DNA of 64,000 bases from Clostridia bacterium (GCA_028684095.1 JAQUGQ010000002.1:62001-126000), one strand, 5' to 3'. Numbered from the stretch's first letter, positions 45,004 to 52,559 are shown. Made by a program: numbers and translations. The notes: generated from the sequence alone by a model not told the origin.

Positions 45004-45492
45004 TTGATATTAATAATAGATAAAAATAAAATTGAACTAACCGCTATATCAAGAAATGTTACAACGATTAATGATATTAAAATTAAATTTAATTCAAGTA
45101 CTATTCAAGATATACTCAGCATTGCTTATATTAATAGCAGATATATAAACGATATGCGTGAAAATGGTACTGAAGGTCTTTTAGCTTTAAAAAATAGAGT
45201 TTTGGTTTTAATGGGAAAAAAAATCAAGTTTATTATAAAAAAAGAAGAGTTTTTAGAACTACTTTATAAAGAATTTAATATAGAACATGAATTGTTTTTA
45301 GGTGCTTGGAATTGTAAAATCAATAATATTACTGTCGAAAATCAATTATATTATAACAATGGAGTAATTTTTGAAAAAACAAAAGAAAGTTATTTGAGTG
45401 AAATGGTAATGCATTATTCAGTTACTTCTACTATGGATACATATTTAAATCCATATATTGATGAAAAGAAAAATGTTATTAATAGTACATAG
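45004..45492 (+). CDS. protein of unknown function
   Basis: 162-aa soluble protein with a TTG start and GGAGTG eight bases upstream. I recognise no domain. It begins with a beta-rich stretch (MILIIDKNKIELTAISRNVT), then a helical part with a SAYINSRYIND-like segment (DILSIAYINSRYINDMRENG) and KKEEFLELLYKEFNIEHEL, and ends in a polar region. No membrane segment or signal peptide is seen. It follows the tandem RHH gene and is closed by a strong hairpin, so the two may form a two-gene operon. It lies just outside the tRNA-Leu island. Confidence 0.55.
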   Translation: MILIIDKNKIELTAISRNVTTINDIKIKFNSSTIQDILSIAYINSRYINDMRENGTEGLLALKNRVLVLMGKKIKFIIKKEEFLELLYKEFNIEHELFLGAWNCKINNITVENQLYYNNGVIFEKTKESYLSEMVMHYSVTSTMDTYLNPYIDEKKNVINST

Positions 45493-45493
45493 A

Positions 45494-45523
45494 ATACGAG
45501 TTAAAAAACTCGTATTTTTTTAT
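45494..45523 (+). terminator. terminator after the 45004 gene
   Basis: AATACGAGT/ACTCGTATT hairpin followed by TTTTTTT on the plus strand. Confidence 0.85.
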
Positions 45524-45576
45524 TACAGTAAAAAACAGTAAAAAATCCAACTTGCATAAACAAATTGGATTTTATT

Positions 45577-45744
45577 CTAATGTAAAGTTGTAAAAATAAT
45601 ACCTAATTCATTTGTATAGATAATAATTGTTAAAAGAGTGCCAATACCAATCAAGAAATTAATTAATTTATTTTTTCCATAGTAATATGGCGATATTCTT
45701 ATTTTTATTTCTCCTTCTCCTATAATCAGGAATTTTTTCAGTTC
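45577..45744 (-). pseudogene. possible gene remnant encoding a membrane-tail peptide
   Basis: An open minus-strand frame of about 55 codons reads GEGEIKIRISPYYYGKNK followed by a hydrophobic segment FLIGIGTLLTIIIY and stops at 45577. No ATG, GTG or TTG with a ribosome site starts it. A minus-strand hairpin-plus-T (about 45536-45572) follows. Possibly the end of a degraded cargo gene at the island border. Confidence 0.25.
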
Positions 45745-45750
45745 TCATGT

Positions 45751-45858
45751 AAAAACAAAGAAAAGCAGTTACAATAAAAATCCTGTAACTGCTCTATTTT
45801 ACTGGTGGAAATGATCGGAATCAAACCGATACGGGATTTAACTCCCGCAGATTTTAAG
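45751..45858 (-). repeat. third, diverged copy of tRNA-Leu 3' half plus its terminator
   Basis: 45803-45858 matches the anticodon-to-CCA half of the tRNA-Leu at 52334-52391 with a few changes (for example ATTTCC for ATTCCC and a one-base deletion in the anticodon arm). It is followed by its own GCAGTTACA/TGTAACTGC terminator hairpin (45765-45792) and the shared AAAGAAAAGCAG block. There is no 5' half, so it is not a tRNA. Beyond it, 45859-46113 is AT-rich with a weak likeness to the 151-bp island repeats and no gene. Confidence 0.8.
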
Positions 45859-46113
45859 TTGAAAATTTGTTGATTTATACAAAAACATATTTTTCTAAGA
45901 TGCTGCTATTGCTATATTTTTAAAGAAGTATGCTCTATATTAGTTTATTATGTTTTATGTACGTATTTATATTACAAAAAACATTGTATTCATTATAGAA
46001 TAAACGTAATAGTATTTTAAAAATTTAATTTAATTTCTTATGAAATAGTGCCTTTTCACAATATTTTTTACCTATCATATAATATAGAACATGATAATAA
46101 AGGGGGTGTAATC

Positions 46114-46503
46114 ATGTTTAAAAACCCATATTACTGTGATGATAATAATACTTCTACAAATTGCTGTTCTAGAGATTCTGATAGTGACATTGCTAATTCT
46201 AATGATAGTGCCAATAATAATTACTTTTCTAAAGATTATGATTTGGACAACTATCATTATAAACAATCTAAGCTTTATGTTAACATGCAAGAATTGTTCT
46301 GTTTGTGTGCAGGAAAAGTACTTTGCTTCTTGTCTAGTTTATTAGCATTTACTGTAGGTTTAATTTTAGGAGCAATTTTTTCAGAAATTCTCTTACTTTC
46401 ACTTTCTTCAATAATTGTTTTTGCTGTAGTCTTAATAATACTAATTATTACATTATTAATATTCACGCATTGTAATTGCTGTAAGTACAGAAAATGTGGT
46501 TAA
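46114..46503 (+). CDS. small membrane protein with Asn/Asp-rich N-terminus and terminal cysteines
   Basis: 129-aa protein, unknown function. The ATG at 46114 has AAAGGGGGTG upstream. Residues 1-60 are hydrophilic and rich in D, N and S with a CC pair; then come two hydrophobic segments (about 65-92 and 95-118) and a short tail HCNCCKYRKCG with four cysteines. The charge and cysteine pattern suggests a membrane protein with a cytoplasmic metal-binding or palmitoylation-like tail, but nothing proves it. It is the only plus-strand gene in the tRNA-Leu array, between tRNA copies 2 and 3. An imperfect ATTCGA/TCGAAT hairpin (46509-46537) follows. Confidence 0.55.
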   Translation: MFKNPYYCDDNNTSTNCCSRDSDSDIANSNDSANNNYFSKDYDLDNYHYKQSKLYVNMQELFCLCAGKVLCFLSSLLAFTVGLILGAIFSEILLLSLSSIIVFAVVLIILIITLLIFTHCNCCKYRKCG

Positions 46504-46792
46504 TAACACTATTCGATATGTATAATACATGTCGAATACATAAGTTTAATAAAGTTTGTATACTCTATACAAAATTCATTTAAAAATCGAATATTGCATT
46601 TTAGAATAGCATAATTATTTCATTAATTATTTTAAATTACTTAGGGACAAGCTATATGATTACAAAGTATGCTTTCAAAAAATTAAAATTACCTTGATAA
46701 ATAATAAATTGAATCAGTTTTCTAGAACTATTTAAAATAAACTATTGTAAAATATCATTAAATTGCTTTCTGTTAAAACCTTTTAAGAAAGC

Positions 46793-46895
46793 AAAGAAAA
46801 GCAGCTATACAATAAATGTATAACTGCCTGGCATTACTGGTGGGAATGATCGGAATCGAACCGATACGGGATTTAACTCCCGCAGGATTTTAAGT
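46793..46895 (-). repeat. perfect 103-bp direct repeat: tRNA-Leu 3' half and terminator (putative att site)
   Basis: Identical over 103 bp to 52289-52391. It contains the tRNA from the anticodon loop to CCA and the GCAG..CTGC terminator but not the 5' half of the tRNA. The two copies bracket a 5.4-kb segment. Directly on its high-coordinate side begins a 151-bp repeat. The upstream stretch 46538-46792 is AT-rich with no feature. Confidence 0.9.
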
Positions 46896-47031
46896 TAAAA
46901 ATTTGATACTTCATAGAAAAATATAGTATGCTGAATTAGTTGATATTTCAACATTTATTGCAGACTATATTCTATATTTATTTATTATATATTCTAGCGT
47001 TTTATCTAGTTTGTTAGAAAAATGTTAGAAA
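46881..47031 (-). repeat. 151-bp island repeat R3
   Basis: Runs from CGCAGGATTTTAAG (tRNA core) to TGTTAGAAAAATGTTAGAAA. Same length and layout as R2 and R1. It carries the palindrome GTTGATATTTCAAC inside a larger imperfect inverted repeat (GCTATATT-like arms). Confidence 0.85.
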
Positions 47032-47073
47032 TTTTTCTGTTTTCTCTTGTTTATTATACTAACACTATCTGTA

Positions 47074-47535
47074 TTAAATTAATCTAACTAAAGCTAAAAA
47101 CGACTTAAGGTTATTAGATGGAACAATATACATGCCCAATGCATTTAGGTAATGTACCGCAATGGAAGTTAATTCATGTGCCCTATATTCATCGGCTTCA
47201 AATGCTTCCTTGTCAAAAATTTTAAGTCCAGTATATTCCGCTAGCTCTTTCAACTTAATAGATTTCAATTTTAATTCATCAGTAATACTAGTATTTGCCC
47301 AAGCCCACATCCAAGAATTACTTTTACTTGACCATGAACCAATTGGTATAATTATAAATTCCGACTCTACCTTACCAGCCTTTTTAAACTGAATAGATTC
47401 AGTAGTTTGGTCATACCAAAACTCATCATATTTGCCCAAATCGTAATCACTAAATAATAAAGCCTGCTTGTTTTCAAGTTCTTTATAACACTTATCCAAA
47501 AACTGATCAAATTCTTTATCCGTCAATTTAGACAC
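47074..47535 (-). CDS. DUF6882-like protein (island cargo)
   Basis: 153-aa soluble protein. The centre, SWSSKSNSWMWAWANTSITD with KLKELAEYTGLKIFD and then AHELTSIAVHYLNALGMYIVP, matches what I remember of the DUF6882 family, a domain of unknown function found near defence and toxin loci; this is from memory and not searched. It may start at GTG 47535 or at TTG 47526, since AAGGA spacing suits the latter. It has its own TTGATT/TATAAT promoter and is the sole gene between repeats R3 and R2. Its stop lies 42 bp from the TGTTAGAAA end of R3. Confidence 0.6.
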   Translation of the reverse strand: MSKLTDKEFDQFLDKCYKELENKQALLFSDYDLGKYDEFWYDQTTESIQFKKAGKVESEFIIIPIGSWSSKSNSWMWAWANTSITDELKLKSIKLKELAEYTGLKIFDKEAFEADEYRAHELTSIAVHYLNALGMYIVPSNNLKSFLALVRLI

Positions 47536-47561
47536 TTCCTTCCATTATATGAATAATATGT

Positions 47562-47590
47562 ATTATATAACATTTTAAAATAATAATCAA
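47562..47590 (-). promoter_or_regulatory. promoter of the DUF6882-like gene
   Basis: TTGATT-17 bp-TATAAT on the minus strand. Confidence 0.65.
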
Positions 47591-47650
47591 TGATCAAATA
47601 ATATATTTATATAATATCACTTGATTACAATATATCTGTATTTTAGCCTT

Positions 47651-47801
47651 CGTAGGATTTTAAGTTAAAGATTTGATACTTCGTAAAAAAATATAGCATG
47701 TTAAAACAGTTGATATTTCAACGTTTCTTGCAGGCTACATTTCATGTTAACTTATCTTATATTTCATTGTTTTATCTTATTTGTTAGAAAAATGTTAGAA
47801 A
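47651..47801 (-). repeat. 151-bp island repeat R2
   Basis: CGTAGGATTTTAAG at one end, TGTTAGAAAAATGTTAGAAA at the other, length exactly as R1 and R3. The sequence past the core differs from the tRNA, so only the 10-base core is tRNA-like. Confidence 0.85.
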
Positions 47802-47833
47802 AAACAATATATGACTATTTATTTTGAAAAAAT

Positions 47834-48301
47834 CTAATTATCTTTACTAATTATTTTCCCCACAAGCATATTAGGTAAATATTCTATAGTATAATATTCA
47901 TCAACTTCTATAGCTTTATAATAAAATACTATTATACTAATCTCACCTGTATCAATATTAATAACTTTAATTGATCTTCTTCTTATCAGATTGTCCCATT
48001 CAATAGAATGACTTAAAGTTTTACATCTAATTACTTTAAAATCTCTATTGATATAATTTTTTAAATCTTTAATTCCGACAGGTATTATAAATATAGCTAA
48101 TATTGGAACTGTTATTAAGACTATCCTTGCTGCTACATTAAAAGCTTTAATATGTTTTCTTACAAACTCTTTTTTATTTGGATATGCTTTTTCAGGATCA
48201 ATAATTATTTTTTTACTAAAAACTAATTTAGCACACCATAGACCTCCTATAATAATAAATAAATACCTTATATATTCAATAGCATAGTCATCTAAATTCA
48301 T
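47834..48301 (-). CDS. two-pass membrane protein (island cargo), unknown function
   Basis: 155-aa protein. Two membrane segments are seen (about residues 10-28 and 56-76), with a basic loop between and a C-terminal beta-rich soluble part of about 75 residues (FKVIRCKTLSHSIEWDNLIR, then VINIDTGEISIIVFYYKAIE). I do not recognise the family. AGAGGT supports the start and a TTGACA/TATCAT promoter (18-bp spacing) lies upstream. It is the only gene between R2 and R1, with its stop 33 bp from the R2 end, repeating the cassette layout of its neighbours. Confidence 0.6.
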   Translation of the reverse strand: MNLDDYAIEYIRYLFIIIGGLWCAKLVFSKKIIIDPEKAYPNKKEFVRKHIKAFNVAARIVLITVPILAIFIIPVGIKDLKNYINRDFKVIRCKTLSHSIEWDNLIRRRSIKVINIDTGEISIIVFYYKAIEVDEYYTIEYLPNMLVGKIISKDN

Positions 48302-48358
48302 TTTGCATTTACCTCTTTCTTAATTATGACAATTTTCTCTTATATTTAATATAGGTAT

Positions 48359-48388
48359 ATGATATCACAAGATTTATATTATTGTCAA
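48359..48388 (-). promoter_or_regulatory. promoter of the 48301 membrane gene
   Basis: TTGACA-18 bp-TATCAT on the minus strand, between this gene and R1. Confidence 0.55.
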
Positions 48389-48449
48389 GTTTTTCCAAAA
48401 TTTAAGGAATATAACTGTCATATTTTATAAGCTATAATTATTTAGTCTT

Positions 48450-48600
48450 CGTAGGATTTTAAGTTAAAGATTTGCTATTGTACAAAAAAATATAGCATGT
48501 TGAAACGGTTGATATTTCAACGTTTCTTGCAAGCTATATTCTATGTTAATTTATTGTACATTTAACTGATTTATCTTATCTGTTAGAAAAATGTTAGAAA
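48450..48600 (-). repeat. 151-bp island repeat R1
   Basis: CGTAGGATTTTAAG to TGTTAGAAAAATGTTAGAAA, length as R2 and R3. R1 and R2 are the most alike (for example a shared run TTTAACTTAAAATCCTACGA on the minus strand). Confidence 0.85.
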
Positions 48601-48645
48601 TCATCTTTTGTCTCATTTTGTAGGTCATCAATTAATTTTTACTAA

Positions 48646-49326
48646 TTATCTATTAACAAACAAATGAAAATTACTATATCTTTTTAATGAATTATTATCT
48701 TTTTTAATAAAATCCCATGTTGCTTTATAACTCCCTCTAACTGCAATTTCCGTATCGTTAATAAACGGAATAAAAAATTGTGGATAATAGTAATATAAGT
48801 TTTCAAATTTGTTTGATAATTCTTTTTTCATGGCATCATCTGCATTTTGTTCTTTATGCAATACATGCTCTAAATTACATGAAAAATAATAAACATTATA
48901 TGGTAGTTTATCTCTTATTTCTTTGAGTGCTATTAAAATATTTAAGAAACCACTTTTCTTTAAATTTCTTCTAATTATATTTGCAACATTTCTTGTTTTT
49001 ATAAATTGGCCATTATAGCTTGTCCCTTCTTTATCTTCAAATATTACGTTATTATTATTTATAAAAACTCCATCAGTATCTACGATATGAATTACTCTTT
49101 CTATATCCTCAATTTCAAAGAAATTTTTATCCATACATTCAGTTATTTTTTCATTAATTTTATCAATAAGATTTATACTATTAGTCTCTGAATCAGTCAA
49201 TATATCACCACGAATAATTTTAAAAAGTATAGTTTTATCTTTAAATATTTCGCTCAAAATTCTTTCCAAAGAAACTTGATCAGAATAACCTTCAACAATT
49301 ACAATAATTACCTTTTTAACACTCAT
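48646..49326 (-). CDS. TOPRIM-type protein, putative effector of a two-gene defence module
   Basis: 226-aa protein starting at an ATG that overlaps the ATPase stop by 11 bp (AGGTGA upstream); a GTG at 49338 is also possible. The N-terminal VIIVIVEGYSDQVSLERIL with E12 and D16 and the later VIHIVDTDGV (D83, D85) form a TOPRIM-like metal site. The rest is helical with no second known motif. An AAA ATPase followed by a TOPRIM protein is the arrangement of PARIS (AriA-AriB) and resembles OLD/AbiL-type abortive-infection modules. Here the TOPRIM partner could be a nuclease held inactive by the ATPase. I cannot tell which family without a search. Confidence 0.6.
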   Translation of the reverse strand: MSVKKVIIVIVEGYSDQVSLERILSEIFKDKTILFKIIRGDILTDSETNSINLIDKINEKITECMDKNFFEIEDIERVIHIVDTDGVFINNNNVIFEDKEGTSYNGQFIKTRNVANIIRRNLKKSGFLNILIALKEIRDKLPYNVYYFSCNLEHVLHKEQNADDAMKKELSNKFENLYYYYPQFFIPFINDTEIAVRGSYKATWDFIKKDNNSLKRYSNFHLFVNR

Positions 49327-50704
49327 CGGCAACTTCACCTGCCAATCTAAAGGCCCTTCTTATTTCAAAATCATTGGTCTCATTGTATAAATTTTCTTTT
49401 TGACCTCCTAATACTATACTTTTAATATATAAAGATCTCAAATTATTGTTAGTTTTAACATTAGTAAAATTAATATATCTATTATCTGGATTAGTAGTAG
49501 TAAAAAATACTGATTCATTATTTAATATTTCTAAAGGTCTTAAATTATGAGAAGTAAATATTAATTGACCTTTACCACCAAATTCTAACACTTTTAATAT
49601 TTCTCCTAATAAATATTCATAAATGCCTGAGTCTAATTCATCGATAACTACACAGACCGAACTCTTATTATATACAGAAATTAAAGCACCTAAAATACAG
49701 ATTATTTTAATAATACCCTCTGATTCACATTCTATTGGTATACTAAGATTATCTTTAAGTGATAATAATTGTACTTTTATTCCTTCTGTTCCATCTGGAT
49801 TCTGTTGTTTTCCGTAATTACGTAATTCAATTCTTAATGTTGGAATTATTTTATTTAACACGATGTTTAACCTAAAGATAACTTTATTTAACATACAAAA
49901 ATTTTCTTCTGTAATTACTGGTACACCTTTTATTGGTATAGCAATATCACCAACTGTTATCTCATTTTCATCTTCAAGTCTAAAAGTTAATGGTAAAAAC
50001 AAATTAAGGGAAATAGCCGCCAAACTTTTATTATTAATAATGATTAAATTACACTTAGCATAATATTGCAATGCCTTTATAATATTTCCATACTCTTCAT
50101 TTTTGAAAGCTTTTCCAAATATATTCATACTATACTTATTAAATATAAACGAAGTGTTTTTTTCTATAGATAGTTGCTTAGCAACTTTAATTTGAACAAT
50201 ATTTTCTTTATCTGAACTTATTAATTTATCAAGCATTATTTTTGGTTTAAATTCAATTCCTGTTGATTCTTTATCATAACTTATTATTGCTTTCTTAGAT
50301 TTCCATATTCCATTATCAAATTTTGAATACGATAACTTTTCATGAGATATTTCTACGATTTTATTTTCCAATTTTTTTAGTGTGATTTTATAATTAACCA
50401 AATACCTCTCATTGAGTCTTTCAATATGAAAATCAAATTCTAAAGTCGACTCTTTAGAAAATACATTTATATAGTCATATGTATCCTTAAATAATTCGTT
50501 TCCTTCTAATAAGTTTTTTAAAAATCTACAAGCATCTACTAAAGCTGTTTTTCCAGAACCATTTTGTCCATATATGCCAATAGTTTCAAACTTATCATCA
50601 CATTTTTCACCAAGCAAATAATTGTTAAATTTAATTGTTCCGTTTTTAACATTTTTTAAATTTGAAATTCTTATTCTCTGTATTTTTATTACAGCATTTT
50701 TCAT
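49316..50704 (-). CDS. AAA-family ATPase (ABC/OLD-like), putative sensor of a defence module
   Basis: 462-aa ATPase of the AAA_15/AAA_21-like group. The start MKNAVIKIQRIRISNLKNVK leads to Walker A GQNGSGKT (46-53). Walker B is VCVVIDELDSG near residue 350, followed by LIFTSHNLRPLEIL, the pattern of ABC-type ATPases in OLD, AbiL and PARIS systems; a coiled coil could sit between. The ATG at 50704 has AGGAGG upstream, and a TTGATT/TATAGT promoter is in place. It is coupled to the TOPRIM gene by an overlap. The pair lies within the tRNA-Leu island, where defence genes are common. No methylase or helicase is adjacent. Confidence 0.78.
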   Translation of the reverse strand: MKNAVIKIQRIRISNLKNVKNGTIKFNNYLLGEKCDDKFETIGIYGQNGSGKTALVDACRFLKNLLEGNELFKDTYDYINVFSKESTLEFDFHIERLNERYLVNYKITLKKLENKIVEISHEKLSYSKFDNGIWKSKKAIISYDKESTGIEFKPKIMLDKLISSDKENIVQIKVAKQLSIEKNTSFIFNKYSMNIFGKAFKNEEYGNIIKALQYYAKCNLIIINNKSLAAISLNLFLPLTFRLEDENEITVGDIAIPIKGVPVITEENFCMLNKVIFRLNIVLNKIIPTLRIELRNYGKQQNPDGTEGIKVQLLSLKDNLSIPIECESEGIIKIICILGALISVYNKSSVCVVIDELDSGIYEYLLGEILKVLEFGGKGQLIFTSHNLRPLEILNNESVFFTTTNPDNRYINFTNVKTNNNLRSLYIKSIVLGGQKENLYNETNDFEIRRAFRLAGEVADEC

Positions 50705-50727
50705 AAAAATTCCTCCTATCACATTTA

Positions 50728-50756
50728 ACTATAACACAAGTTAAAGCTAAAATCAA
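50728..50756 (-). promoter_or_regulatory. promoter of the ATPase-TOPRIM pair
   Basis: TTGATT-17 bp-TATAGT on the minus strand. A palindrome GATACA-TTT-TGTATC lies 20-30 bp further upstream (about 50777-50793) and a longer imperfect AT palindrome at about 50886-50945; either could be an operator. Confidence 0.55.
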
Positions 50757-50953
50757 CATTTTTTATTAAAATTGATACATTTTGTATCTATTTTAATATT
50801 TTTTATTCTTTTTTATATTATTACACGTTATTTGTTAACATATACTTTAATTTCATATTTATTTAATAAAACTTATTTGAATATAATTGCGCATAATTAT
50901 ATTATCATAATAATTATATTATAATTATGTGTAATTATGATATAAATCATAAA

Positions 50954-51183
50954 TTATATACTAACTTTATATCCTGTTACTTTTCCATATATATATATCT
51001 TTTTCTGTTGTATAAATAGGTTTATATTTTTTATTTTCTGCCATTAAAATTATACTATTATCATTTTTATAATATCTTCTTACATGCATTTTCTTATCTT
51101 TATCTTCTTCATAAAAAAATACAATTATATCATTATCATTAAATGATAATGCAGGTTCTCCCCATTTTTGATGTATTTTTTAA
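50954..51183 (-). pseudogene. C-terminal relic of a LexA/CI-type (S24 peptidase) repressor
   Basis: An open frame without a start reads KWGEPALSFNDNDIIVFFYE, then HVRRYYKNDNSIILMAENKK, then IYGKVTGYKVSI and a stop at 50954. It follows the LexA/CI C-terminal fold (GDIVA-like, V-R-Y with the catalytic Lys region, ENxxYxPI, GKVxGV). The DNA-binding half and the serine are missing and a TAA precedes the frame. It indicates that a phage-like or ICE-like regulator once stood here. Confidence 0.6.
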
Positions 51184-51209
51184 ATGATTTATATAATATT
51201 CTAAGACAT

Positions 51210-51244
51210 AAAAAACACTCTTATAAATTGAAGAGTGTTTTTTC
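51210..51244 (-). terminator. terminator after the 51257 gene
   Basis: AAAAACACTCTT/AAGAGTGTTTTTT hairpin with T run on the minus strand. Confidence 0.85.
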
Positions 51245-51256
51245 TTTTTATTATAA

Positions 51257-52108
51257 TTAACATATTATGTTTCTATTATCGTTATTAGAGTTTATATATT
51301 CAATGCCTTCATAATTATTTTTAATTGCATTATTAGATATTATAATTAATAATTCTTCGTTTTTAACATAGATATCTACATATACAGAATCAGCTATCAT
51401 TATTATAAGAGCACATTTACTTTGTTCAAATTCTTCATATGTATTAATTTTATGTACTTCTTCACCTTTTGGAAAAGCTTCTAAATCAAGAAAAACAGGA
51501 TAATATTTTTTCTCTTTAATTAAATTGTACATAATATCTCCATTAATTATTTCTGATTCAAATAAAAATTTATTGTCTTCTACATGTACTTCTTGATTTC
51601 CTGTTATCCACGTATATTTTGAACAATCTATACCCTCTAAAATATCATTGAGAACTTTAGACCATTCATTTGGTATAAGAAATCTTATACCCCTTCTAGT
51701 AACATCATCTTGTGCTTGAACATTAATAACTTTAATTGATTGACTTTCGTCAGTTTTTATTGAATTATTAATTATATCTGTAAATATACTTCCATTTTTA
51801 TTTATAAATTTTTGCATTTTAATTTCTCTCATTGATAGGAATATAAATATAATTGAAGAAACAATTACTCCATATAAGCCTGATACATTATAAATAAATA
51901 CATTAAATCCTATAAGGATACATATGGCGATTATTAATAGACCAGGAAATGTTTTCAATAAATCAAATAAGTTCTTATTATTAGGATCTTCACTTGCTAT
52001 ATTATCAAGCAACTTTCTTGTCCTTAAAATTATTGTTCCTATTTTTATAAATACTAAATAAAATATTATAAGAACAATAATTGCACTTATATATCCAAGT
52101 TCTCTCAT
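51257..52108 (-). CDS. membrane protein with DUF2691-like C-terminal domain (island cargo)
   Basis: 283-aa protein. Three hydrophobic segments (about 4-27, 54-75 and 80-95) form the N-terminal third. The C-terminal part begins RRGIRFLIPNEWSKVLNDIL and continues with YTWITGNQEVHV, FESEIINGDIMYNLI, then YPVFLDLEAFP and CALIIMIADSVYVDIYV. This order matches what I recall of DUF2691, a small domain of unknown function in Firmicutes; recalled, not searched. The ATG at 52108 has GGGAGAG upstream. It is the first cargo gene after tRNA-Leu and ends in a strong terminator, so it is separate from the ATPase module. Confidence 0.55.
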   Translation of the reverse strand: MRELGYISAIIVLIIFYLVFIKIGTIILRTRKLLDNIASEDPNNKNLFDLLKTFPGLLIIAICILIGFNVFIYNVSGLYGVIVSSIIFIFLSMREIKMQKFINKNGSIFTDIINNSIKTDESQSIKVINVQAQDDVTRRGIRFLIPNEWSKVLNDILEGIDCSKYTWITGNQEVHVEDNKFLFESEIINGDIMYNLIKEKKYYPVFLDLEAFPKGEEVHKINTYEEFEQSKCALIIMIADSVYVDIYVKNEELLIIISNNAIKNNYEGIEYINSNNDNRNIIC

Positions 52109-52255
52109 ATATTTCTCTCCCATCCATTACCGAACAAATATATTATAGCATTTTAACTTTTAATATTCAATACATTCTTTGGAATTTTTTAAATATACTT
52201 ACAAATAAGTTATTCATAGATTTATTTAATATTCTAGTTCGTAATATATTATACT

Positions 52256-52275
52256 TGTTAGAAAAATGTTAGAAA
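52256..52275 (-). repeat. island arm-type repeat next to tRNA-Leu
   Basis: TGTTAGAAAAATGTTAGAAA, the same 20 bases that end R1, R2 and R3, here 14 bp beyond the tRNA terminator block. Two TGTTAGAAA units spaced 11 bp look like integrase or excisionase arm sites. Confidence 0.8.
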
Positions 52276-52288
52276 TTATCGTTAAAAT

Positions 52289-52391
52289 AAAGAAAAGCAG
52301 CTATACAATAAATGTATAACTGCCTGGCATTACTGGTGGGAATGATCGGAATCGAACCGATACGGGATTTAACTCCCGCAGGATTTTAAGT
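52289..52391 (-). repeat. perfect 103-bp direct repeat, tRNA-side copy (putative att site)
   Basis: Identical to 46793-46895. It covers the tRNA-Leu from the anticodon loop to CCA and the terminator hairpin GCAGTTATACA/TGTATAGCTGC that ends the tRNA transcript. Confidence 0.9.
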
Positions 52392-52422
52392 CCTGTGCGT
52401 CTGCCAGTTCCGCCACAATCCC
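52334..52422 (-). tRNA. tRNA-Leu(UAA)
   Basis: 89 nt including an encoded CCA. The D-arm has TGGCGGAACTGGCAGACGC; the anticodon stem CAGGA/TCCTG encloses CTTAAAA (anticodon TAA). A long variable arm (CGGGAGTTAAATCCCG) marks a class II Leu tRNA, and the T-arm is ATCGG-TTCGATT-CCGAT. Acceptor strands GGGATTG and CATTCCC pair except for a U-U mismatch at 5-68. This copy has both halves and a promoter, so it is the functional gene. Confidence 0.95.
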
Positions 52423-52434
52423 ATCGACATATAT

Positions 52435-52462
52435 ATTATATCATTATTTTTTAAAATGTCAA
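52435..52462 (-). promoter_or_regulatory. promoter of tRNA-Leu
   Basis: TTGACA-16 bp-TATAAT on the minus strand, about 12 bp before the tRNA 5' end. Confidence 0.75.
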
Positions 52463-52481
52463 CATTTTTATAAAATTTTAC

Positions 52482-52518
52482 TAAAAAAAAACAGGAAGTT
52501 TTTTATACTTCCTGTTTG
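52482..52518 (-). terminator. terminator after secF
   Basis: AAACAGGAAGT/ACTTCCTGTTT hairpin followed by TTTTTT on the minus strand. Confidence 0.85.
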
Positions 52519-52559
52519 ACCATTAATTTGTTATATAATCTTATCCTATATGAATAAAT

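Noticed and set aside
45803-45858. Second and third tRNA-Leu genes at 45.8 and 46.8 kb
   Set aside because: Both copies have only the anticodon-to-CCA half; the 5' half, D-arm and promoter are missing, so they are att-type duplications.
46881-48600. CRISPR array
   Set aside because: There are only three repeats of 151 bp with gene-sized spacers of 600-800 bp and no cas genes, so the CRISPR format does not fit.
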